From assembly GCA_003506995.1 (NCBI GenBank), contig DNXB01000468.1, positions 7,165-28,431 of the forward strand: a stretch of 21,267 nt of DNA, given 5' to 3'. This DNA comes from Verrucomicrobiales bacterium (GTDB lineage Bacteria > Verrucomicrobiota > Verrucomicrobiia > Verrucomicrobiales > Verrucomicrobiaceae). Below the pieces are notes generated by a model that searched no databases, was not told where the DNA came from, and worked only from the letters and a program-made list of their open reading frames with translations. Positions 8,230 to 16,397 of this stretch are shown in pieces. Every line of letters starts with the position of its first letter. Within the stretch, counting starts at the first letter, position 1. Both the position numbers and the translations under genes were made by a program.

Positions 8230-9228
8230 TCACGCGAGCGCCGTGCCCTCCAGCCATTCTTTGGACGGACCGGCGTGGAGATTGACGACTGTGACGCGGG
8301 CGATCTCGTCGAGGGCTTCCTGGGTCAAAAAGGCCTGGTGGGAGGTGACGAGGACGTTGGGGAAGGAGAGCAGGCGGCTGAGCTCGTCATCGAGCAGGCC
8401 GCGGTCAGAGTGGTCCTCGAAAAAGATGCCTTCCTCCTCCTCGTACACGTCGAGCGCCACGCCACCGAGGCGGCCAGCCTTCAGCGTCTCGATGAGAGCG
8501 GTGGTGTTCACGAGCTTGCCACGGCTGGTGTTCACGAGATACGCTCCGGGCTTCATTTGAGCGAGAGTGCGCTCGTTGAGGAGATGATGCGTGTCTTTGG
8601 TGAGCGGCAGGTGCAGGCTGAGGATGTCTGACTGCGCGAGCACGTCATCAAAGGCGGCGTAGCGAACATCATGGTCAGCGGCCCATGACTCATTGGGGAA
8701 AGGATCGTGCGCGAGCACCTGGCAGCCGAAGCCGCGAAAAATCTGCGCGGTGCAGCGGCCGATCTTGCCGGTGCCGATGATGCCGACGGTTTTGCCGTGC
8801 AAATCGAAGCCGACGAGTCCGGCGAGGGAGAAATTGAACTCGCGCACGCGGTTGTGGGCGCGGTGGATCTTGCGGTTGAGCGTGAGCAGCAGCGCGACGC
8901 TGTGCTCGGCCACTGCGTGCGGCGAATACGCGGGCACTCGGGTGACGGCGATGCCGAGCTCCTTTGCGGAGGCGAGGTCCACTTGATTGAAACCGGCGCA
9001 GCGCAGCGCGGCATGACGCACGCCAGCGGCGGCGAGTTGATGGAGGCAGTCGCGGTCGAGCTTGTCGTTTACGAAGACGCACACGGCGTCGCTGCCTGCG
9101 GCGGTGGCGGCGGTCTCGGCGGTGAGGCGGAACTCGTGGAAGCGCCATGTGATCTGCTCCGCGCCTGCGGCGGCGAGGATGTATTCGCGGTCATAGGGCT
9201 TCGTGTCGTAAAAGGAGACGGTGGTCAT
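8230..9228 (-). CDS. ldhA: Fermentative D-lactate dehydrogenase (D-2-hydroxyacid dehydrogenase family)
   Basis: A 332-residue protein with the full LdhA pattern. The Rossmann motif GIIGTGKIGR is at about 149-158; catalytic Arg236 (NTSRG), Glu265 (VYEEEE) and His297 (TSHQAFLT) line up within one residue of E. coli LdhA. The LdhA-specific stretch FFEDHSDRGLLDDELSRLL (269-287) distinguishes it from glycerate and phosphoglycerate dehydrogenases. It reduces pyruvate to D-lactate with NADH in the cytoplasm, regenerating NAD+ when respiration is limited. It lies 42 bp downstream of the lactate permease gene on the same strand, so permease and dehydrogenase probably form one lactate module. No Shine-Dalgarno is seen before the ATG (AACCCCAAGCCCCCT). 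Confidence 0.93.
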   Translation of the reverse strand: MTTVSFYDTKPYDREYILAAAGAEQITWRFHEFRLTAETAATAAGSDAVCVFVNDKLDRDCLHQLAAAGVRHAALRCAGFNQVDLASAKELGIAVTRVPAYSPHAVAEHSVALLLTLNRKIHRAHNRVREFNFSLAGLVGFDLHGKTVGIIGTGKIGRCTAQIFRGFGCQVLAHDPFPNESWAADHDVRYAAFDDVLAQSDILSLHLPLTKDTHHLLNERTLAQMKPGAYLVNTSRGKLVNTTALIETLKAGRLGGVALDVYEEEEGIFFEDHSDRGLLDDELSRLLSFPNVLVTSHQAFLTQEALDEIARVTVVNLHAGPSKEWLEGTALA

Positions 9229-9270
9229 AGGGGGCTTGGGGTTTGGATGTTCATGATGCAGCAGAAAGAG

Positions 9271-10863
9271 CTAGAGCAACAACGCCACCGCAAGGGCAGC
9301 CATGAGGCCGTAGATGAGCATGGGGGTGACGGTTTTGCGCAGGATGGCACCCTCCGCATTTTGCAGCCCCAGGACTGAGCACACGGCGACGATGTTGTGG
9401 ATGGCGACCATGTTTCCCATCGCGCCACCGACGGATTGCAGCGCCAGGAGCGTGGTGCGGTCAAAACCGCGTTGCGCCGCGATGGCGTCCTGAATGGGGC
9501 CGAAGGTGAGATTGGAAATGGTGCATGAACCCGCGAAGAAGGAGCCGAGCGCGCCCAGGTAGGAGGCAAGATAGGGCCACCAGGTGCCGGTGGCCTCGGC
9601 AAGCGTGCTGCCGATGAGCATGACGGGTGAGCTTTCACCACCGACCATCATCAAGCGCACAAACACCAGGGCACCGAGCAGCGCGGGAAGCGGATGACGC
9701 ATTCGAGCGGCGGATTCACGCCATGCTTTCCCCGCCGTTCCGGCAGGGGCTGCCAGAACGCGCCACGTCACCGCTGAGATCAACACAAAGGGTATGAGCG
9801 AGGGCACGTAGAGCACTGCATGAGTCCAGCCTTCCTCCGTGCCGAGGATGCCGCGCAGATTGAGCACGAGAGACGAGCTAATCGAAAAACTGCCCAAGTG
9901 GCCGAGTGAGGCCGTCCACGCGGGCTCCGAGGCGGTGAGCAGATCGCGAAGGCCGAGCTGAGGGATGCGTGTGATCAGCAGCACCAGCACCGTGCCCCAG
10001 AGTGGAAAGAGCGCTTTAATGACATCACGAGTAGCAGGCGCGGCTTCGGCGGATGCTGCGCCGTCTTCATGCGTGAGTCCGATCTGATACCGCGCCAGCC
10101 AGACGGTGAGGATCAAACCGACCAAACCACCCGCCACAGCGGGGAACTCATCATCAAACCGCGCCAGCAGCAGCATCGGCAGCACACTGGCGCAGATGGC
10201 CAGGGCGATGAAAAGCGCATTGCTTCGGATTTCCTGCCAAGTGAGCAGCAGTCGAAAGGCCAGCACCGGCACCACGCAGGCGGCAGTGCTGTGAACGAGC
10301 GCCGTCTTCCATGCGAGTGCGCTAAACTCCGCCGCACTCAGGCCAAGCTGCCCGAAACCAAACCAGGTCGGTGTGCCCACCGCGCCGAATGAAACTGGCA
10401 CGCTGTTCAAGATGAGGCAGGCCATCGCCACCCGCAGGGCCGGAAAACCGAGACCGACCAGCAAGGGCGCTGCCAGTGCCGCAGGAGTGCCAAAACCGCT
10501 GGCACCCTCAATAAGAAACTGGAACGACCAGCCGATGATGACCACCTGCGCCACACGATTGCGTGACAGATGGTTCAGCCAGGCGCGGATGGTTTCCAGA
10601 GCACCGCAGTGCTCCATGGAGCGAAAGAAAAAGATCGCTCCCCAGACGATCATGATCGGCGTCAGCGCGACCAGCAAACCTGCGATCACGGAGGCATGAA
10701 CCTGCGTCGCGTCCGCGCCAAACCACGCGAGTTGAACCCCATAAGTCACCGCCGCAGCCAGCGGCAGCGCCTTGGCCGATGTCATCGGCGTTTTCTTGGT
10801 CATTAAAAAGATGAGCAGAAAAATCGGCCCGGCGGCAAAGATGACATCGGCGGCGGACATCAT
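9271..10863 (-). CDS. lctP: Lactate permease, LctP/LldP family
   Basis: About 530 residues, with roughly a dozen hydrophobic segments across the length, close to the 551 residues of E. coli LldP. Family landmarks are visible: WSFQFLIEGASGFGTPAA near residue 105-120, and GAMGNMVAIHNIVAVCSVLG near the C-terminus (LctP members have GNM-x2-HNIVAVC). It is an inner-membrane proton-coupled transporter of L-lactate, D-lactate or glycolate. I chose the ATG at 10863 because it overlaps the stop of the upstream USP gene as ATGA; the ATG at 10860 is the next codon, and an 11-residue longer start at 10896 lacks ATG. Here it could export lactate made by the adjacent D-lactate dehydrogenase or import lactate for oxidation. 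Family call is firm; direction of transport and stereospecificity are not visible. Confidence 0.93.
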   Translation of the reverse strand: MMSAADVIFAAGPIFLLIFLMTKKTPMTSAKALPLAAAVTYGVQLAWFGADATQVHASVIAGLLVALTPIMIVWGAIFFFRSMEHCGALETIRAWLNHLSRNRVAQVVIIGWSFQFLIEGASGFGTPAALAAPLLVGLGFPALRVAMACLILNSVPVSFGAVGTPTWFGFGQLGLSAAEFSALAWKTALVHSTAACVVPVLAFRLLLTWQEIRSNALFIALAICASVLPMLLLARFDDEFPAVAGGLVGLILTVWLARYQIGLTHEDGAASAEAAPATRDVIKALFPLWGTVLVLLITRIPQLGLRDLLTASEPAWTASLGHLGSFSISSSLVLNLRGILGTEEGWTHAVLYVPSLIPFVLISAVTWRVLAAPAGTAGKAWRESAARMRHPLPALLGALVFVRLMMVGGESSPVMLIGSTLAEATGTWWPYLASYLGALGSFFAGSCTISNLTFGPIQDAIAAQRGFDRTTLLALQSVGGAMGNMVAIHNIVAVCSVLGLQNAEGAILRKTVTPMLIYGLMAALAVALLL

Positions 10864-11747
10864 TCCATCATTGGTTTCACCACGAGCACGGAGCACGGCA
10901 GCCTCGTCAGCAGGCGCTCTGCGGTCGATCCCATGAGTGTGTAGCGCAGGTTGGTTTGTCCTCGGGCACCGATCACGATCAAGTCGGCCCCAATTTGCTC
11001 GGCATGGGCGGCGATGGCGTTGGCGTAGTTGGGTTCATTCATCAGCACCTCATTGGATTCGATGCCCGGCGCGGTTTCCTTCACGAATTTTTGAAGCGTG
11101 GCGCTGAGAAGCTGCCGCCGGTGCTCGATGAACTCGGACGTCAACGTCGCCAGGTAGGCGTAAGGCGTCGATAACCACGGCTCCTGCCACACATGCAGGA
11201 AATCAACATTTGCACCATCCTGAACGGCGACACGATGGGCTTGAGCGGCGACCTCGCGTGAGGTTTCCGAGAAATCAATGCAGGCGACAATTTTCTGGAA
11301 CGCATTCGGGTGATTCGCTCGGACCAGCAAGACCTTGGCCGGGACTTTGCGGGCCAATCGGTGTGCCAGTGATCCGGCACCCGCTTTTGATTCGCCCGCG
11401 CCGGTGATGCCGGCCACGACCAAATCGGGGTTCTGCGTTTTGACATATTCCAGAATCTCATGCAGCGGCACACCCACGACAATCGTGCTCTGGCAACCAG
11501 CAGGTGCTCCAGCCTGCTCCAGCCAGCGCACGAGCGCATCGCGTGCTCCCTCGGAGGCAATGGCGGCCTGGCGCTCAAAGCTCGTGTTGCGGCTGTCCGC
11601 CTGTGAGGCCACGGCGGCGGTGTCCACCACATGCAGGACGTGAAGGCTGGCTCCATTGAGTTCGGCCAGCCGGGCCGCCTGCCCGAGTGCCGAGCGTGAG
11701 CCGGTGGAGAAGTCAACGGGGACGAGGATGGTTTTGATGGCGTTCAT
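10860..11747 (-). CDS. Universal stress protein, two UspA domains, coupled to lactate permease
   Basis: A 295-residue tandem UspA protein beginning MNAIKTILVPVDFSTGSR. The C-terminal domain has G-x2-G-x9-G-S-T (GARGQTNLRYTLMGST), a predicted ATP-binding loop; the N-terminal one has the shortened GITGAGESKAGAGS. It is closely similar along its whole length to the USP at 7177-8091, so the pair arose by duplication and now flanks lctP-ldhA. Its TGA overlaps the permease ATG (ATGA at 10860-10863), so the two proteins should be made in proportion; this is the tightest link between a USP and a metabolic gene in the window. It starts 37 bp after the stop of the alcohol dehydrogenase gene. Confidence 0.95.
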   Translation of the reverse strand: MNAIKTILVPVDFSTGSRSALGQAARLAELNGASLHVLHVVDTAAVASQADSRNTSFERQAAIASEGARDALVRWLEQAGAPAGCQSTIVVGVPLHEILEYVKTQNPDLVVAGITGAGESKAGAGSLAHRLARKVPAKVLLVRANHPNAFQKIVACIDFSETSREVAAQAHRVAVQDGANVDFLHVWQEPWLSTPYAYLATLTSEFIEHRRQLLSATLQKFVKETAPGIESNEVLMNEPNYANAIAAHAEQIGADLIVIGARGQTNLRYTLMGSTAERLLTRLPCSVLVVKPMME

Positions 11748-11784
11748 GGTGATGTGTTCTGGAATGGGACTGGGCAGTGGCGCA

Positions 11785-12849
11785 TCAGGGACTGATCAGC
11801 ACTTTCAGCACGCCTTCCGACCGATTGCCGAAGACCTCGTAACCTTGCTTGATGTCCGCCAGCGAGAATCGGTGAGTGACGAGCATCGTGGGATCAAAAC
11901 GGCCTGACTGGACCACGTTGATGAGGCGGCGCATGCGCTCCTTCCCACCGGGGCAAAGTGTGGTGATGATGCGGTGATCTCCCAGCCCTGCGGCATAGGC
12001 TTCATACGGAATCTGGAGCTTGCCTGAATAGACACCAAGGCTGGACAGCGTGCCGCCCGGACGCAGACAGCGCAGGCAGGCTTCAAACGTTTCCTGCGTG
12101 CCGAGCGCTTCGATGGCCACATCCACTCCGCCGCCGGTGAGCTTCAGCACCTCCTCGACGACATTGCACTCGTGGTAGTTGAGTGTGACATCGGCCCCCA
12201 TCTTGCGCGCCATCGCCAGACGGTTCTCGTCGCCATCCACGCCGATGATGAGCGTGGCTCCCATCAGCTTGGCACCCACGGTGGCGCACAGCCCGATGGG
12301 GCCCTGCGCAAACACGACCACGGTGTCCCCGATCTTGATGCCTCCACTCTCAGCGCCACCGAAACCGGTGGACGCGATGTCCGCGAGCATGACCACCTGT
12401 TCATCGGTTACTTCATCAGGAATCTTTGCCAGATTCGCCTGCGCATACGGCACCAGCAGATACTCCGCCTGGGCACCATTGATCGTGTTGCCAAAATGCC
12501 AGCCACCCATCGCCTGACAACCGGAGCCGTGGCCGCACTGCGAGTGCTGCCCGGAGAGGCAGGCGCGGCACTGCCCGCAGGGCGTGATGGCCCCCACCAG
12601 CACGCGGTCGCCGATATTGTAACCCGTCACGCCCGCGCCGAGTTCTTCGATCACGCCCACGGGCTCATGGCCGATGATGAGCCCCGGCTTTACCGGATAC
12701 TCGCCGCGCACGATGTGGAGGTCTGTCCCGCAGATGGTGGTGGCGGTGATGCGCAAGACGGCCTCGCCCGGACCGGCGGACGGCCTGGGCACGGAATCGA
12801 CGCGGATGTCATTTACGCCGTGAAACACGGTGGCGAGCATGGTTTGCAT
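11785..12849 (-). CDS. Zinc-dependent medium-chain alcohol dehydrogenase
   Basis: About 354 residues from the ATG at 12849 (or 351 from 12840); a longer open frame reaches 13011 but would overlap the upstream USP gene and adds non-homologous sequence. It has the catalytic zinc residues in TICGTDLH and GHEPVG, and the structural zinc lobe CGQCRACLSGQHSQC with four Cys. The nucleotide-binding loop is AQGPIGLCATVGAKLMGA, followed by IIGVDGDENRL. The Asp in this last motif (after strand beta 2) suggests NAD(H) rather than NADP(H). It resembles the secondary-alcohol/isopropanol branch of the family. Reversible oxidation of an alcohol to aldehyde or ketone; in this context it likely disposes of reducing equivalents. 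Spaced 40 bp from the upstream USP and 37 bp from the downstream one. No Shine-Dalgarno (CAACAACCACC before ATG). Confidence 0.93.
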   Translation of the reverse strand: MQTMLATVFHGVNDIRVDSVPRPSAGPGEAVLRITATTICGTDLHIVRGEYPVKPGLIIGHEPVGVIEELGAGVTGYNIGDRVLVGAITPCGQCRACLSGQHSQCGHGSGCQAMGGWHFGNTINGAQAEYLLVPYAQANLAKIPDEVTDEQVVMLADIASTGFGGAESGGIKIGDTVVVFAQGPIGLCATVGAKLMGATLIIGVDGDENRLAMARKMGADVTLNYHECNVVEEVLKLTGGGVDVAIEALGTQETFEACLRCLRPGGTLSSLGVYSGKLQIPYEAYAAGLGDHRIITTLCPGGKERMRRLINVVQSGRFDPTMLVTHRFSLADIKQGYEVFGNRSEGVLKVLISP

Positions 12850-12889
12850 GGTGGTTGTTGGGTGGGAGGGTGATTGCAAAAGAGCCTGT

Positions 12890-13810
12890 TCAGCGAACCA
12901 CAAGCACCGAGCATGCGGCATGTCGGACGACGCGCTCGGCCGTGCTGCCGAGCAGCGCGTGCTGCCAGCCGGTGTGACCGTGCGTGGCGATGACGATGAG
13001 TCCTGGGTCATCGGAGATCACGGCCTTGACAAGGCACTCGTGGGCGTTGCCTTCGAGGACGAGAGTGGTGGTATCAAGATGCTCACTGAAGTGCTCGGTG
13101 CGGAACTGGCGCAGCCGCACTTCTGCCTGCGCATGCACGGCATCGATCTGCTCCTGGGTGAAGTTCAGCGGAATCTCGCCGGTCATGGGGATGCCGGGTT
13201 TCACATGGGCAAGGATCAGTTTGGCTCCGAATTCGAGCGCCAGCGCAGTCGCGAAGGGGAATGCCTTGCGCGAGTTGTCCGAAAAATCCGTGGGAACAAG
13301 AATCCAACGAGGAGCCAGCTCTTCAGCAGGTTTCCCGCCACGCCCACGCACCACCAGCACGGGGCAGGCCGCGTGCTGAACGATGCGCTCCGCCGTGCTG
13401 CCGATGAGCACATGGGCAAGTCCGGTGTAGCCATGCGTGGCGGTCACGATCAGGTCGCAGCCCCGCTTCGCGGCCTCACGCACAATGACATCGAATGCCT
13501 TGCCCTCCCGCACCACCTGCTCCGCATGCACATCCTCCGGCACATGAGCCCGCACGAATTCCGCGAGATTCTCGCGTGCGCACCGCTGCCATTCCTGCTG
13601 GAGTTCGGCAGCATCCAGCACCATGCGCGAGCCATGCGGCAGATGCTTGACCACATGCATGACGGTGAGCTTCGCTCCGCTGCGTCTGGCGAGACCGGCT
13701 GCCGTGGACAGGCCGTACAGGCACGCTTCGGAAAAATCCACCGGAGCCAGGATATGAGTGAAGTGGCACGCCTTTGGCATGACGGGCAGTAGGTCGGGGT
13801 TTGTGCTCAT
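12890..13810 (-). CDS. Universal stress protein, two UspA domains (divergent copy)
   Basis: A 306-residue tandem UspA protein; start at ATG 13810 (MSTNPDLLPVMPKACHF), with a further ATG ten codons on. Both domains have a nearly canonical ATP loop: ATHGYTGLAHVLIGST and ATHGHTGWQHALLGST, with Ala replacing the first Gly as in many bacterial USPs. It is of a different subgroup from the other two USPs in the window, which carry the shortened N-terminal loop, so it is not part of the same recent duplication. Both domains look able to bind nucleotide. It is 50 bp downstream of the DUF2934 gene and 40 bp upstream of the alcohol dehydrogenase gene, suggesting co-transcription. Confidence 0.93.
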   Translation of the reverse strand: MSTNPDLLPVMPKACHFTHILAPVDFSEACLYGLSTAAGLARRSGAKLTVMHVVKHLPHGSRMVLDAAELQQEWQRCARENLAEFVRAHVPEDVHAEQVVREGKAFDVIVREAAKRGCDLIVTATHGYTGLAHVLIGSTAERIVQHAACPVLVVRGRGGKPAEELAPRWILVPTDFSDNSRKAFPFATALALEFGAKLILAHVKPGIPMTGEIPLNFTQEQIDAVHAQAEVRLRQFRTEHFSEHLDTTTLVLEGNAHECLVKAVISDDPGLIVIATHGHTGWQHALLGSTAERVVRHAACSVLVVR

Positions 13811-13860
13811 AGTTGGAATTACTTTGGGGCGGTTGTGATGACTTGGTCGATCAATTTCTT

Positions 13861-14142
13861 TCATTGCCCGCGAAGTTGAGCTTCCGCATCCAGCCAATGC
13901 TGCATCTCCCGGCCAGGAGGGCAGCCCTCGCTCACATAGATGAAGTACGCACGGGTGGCGATCTCCACATCGGTGACCTCCATATCCGACGTGGGTGCGG
14001 GCGGTGGCACTGGCGGCGCTGCCGGGCGCTTGCGCGCTGGCTTGCCGGAGTTGGCGGGTTTCTTGACCGGCTTGGCGGCAGGCACGGTCACATTCTTGGC
14101 GGCTGCCTTTGGGGTGGCGCTGTTGTTTTTTGCAGGCTTCAT
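13861..14142 (-). CDS. Small DUF2934-domain protein with Lys/Ala/Pro-rich N-terminus
   Basis: A 93-residue protein. Residues 1-52 are a low-complexity Lys, Ala and Pro tail resembling histone H1-like tails (AAAKNVTVPAAKPVKKPAN). Residues 55-93 form a DUF2934 domain: IATRAYFIYVSEGCPPGREM followed by QHWLDAEAQL, the family pattern being an I-x2-RAY, EG-x-P-x-GR and HWL-x-AE core. DUF2934 has no assigned function. The start ATG at 14142 lacks a Shine-Dalgarno. It heads the minus-strand USP/lactate run and is divergent from the small basic protein gene at 14369, so the 226-bp gap between them should hold both promoters; I see no strong promoter match there. Confidence 0.85.
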   Translation of the reverse strand: MKPAKNNSATPKAAAKNVTVPAAKPVKKPANSGKPARKRPAAPPVPPPAPTSDMEVTDVEIATRAYFIYVSEGCPPGREMQHWLDAEAQLRGQ

Positions 14143-14368
14143 GGCATTGGGGGAGAGAACGGCTTGAAGGATGAAAAAAAATGTCCTCTCAGCCTAGAAT
14201 ACACCGGCTGCTGGATTACGACTCAAGGTGCGCATGATCGGGCGGGTGATGCGCAAGAGATGAGCGGTCATGGTTTCTGACCAAGCTGGTTGCATCCGGG
14301 TGCATCGTGTGACCCGTTTCGTGAGCGTGGCATTACTCCGCGCGAAACCAGCCATTCCATCCACCGTC

Positions 14369-14572
14369 ATGAGCACCACCGGCAAAATCATTCCAAAGAA
14401 GGAGTTGAAAACCATCGCGAAGAAACAATCAGCGTCCAAAGCAAAGGCGGTGGAGGTCAAACGTCTGAACAAGGCCGAAAAGATCGCCAAGACCGGTTTG
14501 AACACACGCGTGAAAGGACACCTAAAGGCTGCTAACAAGCGCAACCAGGGCAAACGCGACGCGGCGAACTGA
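14369..14572 (+). CDS. Small Lys-rich basic protein, unknown
   Basis: A 67-residue protein from the ATG at 14369 (MSTTGKIIPKKELKTIAKKQ...), ending KRNQGKRDAAN. About a quarter of the residues are Lys or Arg and there are no hydrophobic segments. The frame remains open upstream to 14270, but that extension has no comparable composition. The size and charge would fit a nucleoid-associated or RNA-binding protein; I do not recognise a family, and the role is open. It is divergent from the DUF2934 gene, which also carries a basic tail. An opposite-strand frame over the same DNA (14194-14553) is judged a shadow. Confidence 0.6.
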   Translation: MSTTGKIIPKKELKTIAKKQSASKAKAVEVKRLNKAEKIAKTGLNTRVKGHLKAANKRNQGKRDAAN

Positions 14573-14589
14573 CTGGCACTTTAAAATGA

Positions 14590-14805
14590 GTCCCGATAGC
14601 CCGCCCACGGCGGTCACGACACGGGCACCGACTTCGTCTGCTGAACCCTCGGCATCGAATTCGATCAGAATGCCTGTCGATTGATAAAAATCGACGAGTG
14701 GTGCGGTCATCTCATGGAATTGGGCGATCCTGTTTCGGGGGTGGTTGGTTCGTCTTCTGCGCGGCGGAAGAGCGCTCCGCCGCAGGTGTCGCATCTGGAT
14801 TGAGT
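14590..14805 (-). pseudogene. adk: Decayed 3' fragment of a zinc-type adenylate kinase gene
   Basis: Reading the minus strand, one frame gives CDTCGGALFRRAEDEPTTPE (starting at 14793), matching the second Cys pair and following segment of the LID domain of zinc-containing adenylate kinases. A second frame gives RNRIAQFHEMTAPLVDFYQS, then TGILIEFDAEGSADEVGARV, matching the C-terminal helices (usual pattern R-x-YHE-x-T-x-PLIDYY...GS-x-x-EV-x-x-R). The two frames meet at about 14731-14740, where the expected E-T-V-R-N-R has collapsed, so a small deletion shifted the frame. Nothing upstream of the LID motif is recognisable: that DNA now leads into the SLC13 transporter gene on the other strand. 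No stop codon follows at the expected end. This is a non-functional remnant, assuming a full adk exists elsewhere. Confidence 0.72.
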
Positions 14806-14856
14806 TGGCAAAAGATGATCGGTGCGGTTTCCTCTGATTGCTGCTACGGACACAGG

Positions 14857-16278
14857 ATGGACACGCGTTTTGAAATCCACCAATCGCTGCGCGCACTGGA
14901 GTTCAGCTCCGGACGTGCTGTGTTGAAGTTTTTGGGCTGCCTGCTGGCCGCGTGGGCGGCGGCGTTCTGGCCGGAACATGCGGGACTTGCGGACGCAGGA
15001 CGTTGGTCGCTCGCCATCGTGGTGCTCGGCGCGGGCCTTTGGATCACGGAGGCGATTCCGGCCTTTGCGGTCGCGTTGCTGATCATCGGGCTGCAAATTT
15101 TGATCTTGGGGCGGCCTGGTGGCGTTCTGCTTGGCGCGGATGACCTCCAGGGCTGGGAGATGTTTGTCAAACCGTGGGCCAGCCCGCCGATGTGGCTGTT
15201 CTTTGGCGGTCTGGTGCTGGCGCGCGCGGCGGAGCGCACCGGCATGGACCGGCATCTGGCCCAGCGGGTGATGCGCTGGTCCGGCGGTCGTGCGCAGGTG
15301 CTGCTGCCGGCGCTGATGGGCCTGGCCTTTGTGCTCAGCATGTTCATGTCAAACACGGCCACCACGGCGCTGATGCTGGTGATGCTGCGCCCGGCGCTGG
15401 CCTCGCTGCCGCTGGATTCCCCTGTGCCCCGGTCGATGCTGCTGGGCCTCGCGGTGGCGGCCAATCTCGGGGGAATGAGCACGCTCATCGGCTCGCCGCC
15501 GAACGCCATCGCGGCCGGATTGTTGGAGCGTGACACGCCGGTGGATTTTCTGCGCTGGTCGCTGCTGGCCCTGCCGCCAGCGTTGCTGCTGTTTGGCATC
15601 GCCTGGCTGCTGCTGATGCGTCCGGTGCGCCGCAGCCCCGCCACTTTGCCGATGGAAATGCCGGTGGCGATGGCCCAGGGCGTGCCCGTGAGGCGCTGGC
15701 AGCGGCTCGCCACGCTGGCAATTCTGGTGCTGACCGTGGTACTGTGGATCTCCGGTTCCTGGCATGGCATTCCCACGGCGGTGGTGTCGTTTGTGCCCAT
15801 CGTGGCGCTGTCCATGACCGGCGTCATTGGGCGTGATGAGATCAAGTCGATCGAATGGGATGTGCTGATCCTGCTGGCCGGTGGTTTGTCACTCGGTGTG
15901 GGGATCGAGGCCTCCGGGCTGGCGGAATGGCTGGCCCGCAGCGTGCATAGCACGGCCATGCCGCCCTGGCTCGCCGCGCTGGTGCTCGCCTGGCTCGCGG
16001 CGCTGGTGTCCAATCTCATGAGCAACACCGCCGCGGCGAACATTCTGCTGCCGGTGACGCTCATCATCGCGCACGCCATGCAGCAGGGGGCGGCGGCCTT
16101 TGTCATCCCGGTGGCGCTCGCCTGCTCGGCGGCCATGGCGCTGCCCATCTCCACACCGCCGAACGCGCTCATCTATGCCAGCGGAAGGATTCGCGGCGTG
16201 GACTACCTGCCGGTCGGCCTCACGATGTTCCTGCTCGGTCCGCCTTTGGCGGTGGCGTGGGTCTGGCTGATGCGGTGA
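14857..16278 (+). CDS. SLC13/DASS-family sodium-coupled anion symporter
   Basis: About 473 residues, start taken at the ATG at 14857 (MDTRFEIHQSLRALEF) with a weak ACAGG before it; the frame is open upstream to 14698, but that stretch overlaps the adenylate kinase remnant on the other strand. The protein has 11-12 hydrophobic segments and the two inverted-repeat SNT signatures of the divalent anion:Na+ symporters: MSNTATTALM with STLIGSPPNAIAAG in the first half, and LMSNTAAANILLPVTLI with ALPISTPPNALIYASG in the second. These motifs form the Na+ and carboxylate sites in VcINDY and CitT. Likely substrate is a C4 dicarboxylate, citrate or sulfate; it cannot be read from the motifs. Inner membrane. 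It stands alone on the plus strand. Confidence 0.9.
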   Translation: MDTRFEIHQSLRALEFSSGRAVLKFLGCLLAAWAAAFWPEHAGLADAGRWSLAIVVLGAGLWITEAIPAFAVALLIIGLQILILGRPGGVLLGADDLQGWEMFVKPWASPPMWLFFGGLVLARAAERTGMDRHLAQRVMRWSGGRAQVLLPALMGLAFVLSMFMSNTATTALMLVMLRPALASLPLDSPVPRSMLLGLAVAANLGGMSTLIGSPPNAIAAGLLERDTPVDFLRWSLLALPPALLLFGIAWLLLMRPVRRSPATLPMEMPVAMAQGVPVRRWQRLATLAILVLTVVLWISGSWHGIPTAVVSFVPIVALSMTGVIGRDEIKSIEWDVLILLAGGLSLGVGIEASGLAEWLARSVHSTAMPPWLAALVLAWLAALVSNLMSNTAAANILLPVTLIIAHAMQQGAAAFVIPVALACSAAMALPISTPPNALIYASGRIRGVDYLPVGLTMFLLGPPLAVAWVWLMR

Positions 16279-16397
16279 CCAATTGGCGGAAGAAGCAGAT
16301 CGTCCCGGTGCTGGAGACGGCCTTTGCCACTGCGGCGCTGGCGCAGGTGTGAAGTCACCGAACTTGCGGTTCAGCAGGATTGGCCGACATGAAAAAT

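Noticed and set aside
14143..14368. Divergent promoter search
   Set aside because: A TATTCT-like element occurs on the minus strand near 14200 but without a matching -35; too weak to call.
14194..14553. 119-codon minus-strand frame with hydrophobic segments
   Set aside because: Antisense of the Lys-rich gene (AAA/AAG complements give Phe/Leu), so the hydrophobicity is an artefact.
14844..16172. 442-codon minus-strand open frame
   Set aside because: Antisense to the SLC13 transporter; Ser/Ala/Arg-rich, no domain.
16275..16352. 25-codon frame (GTG start) overlapping the transporter stop, ending VLETAFATAALAQV
   Set aside because: Looks coding-like and coupled, but too short and unrecognised to call a gene; could be the remnant of a longer gene end.
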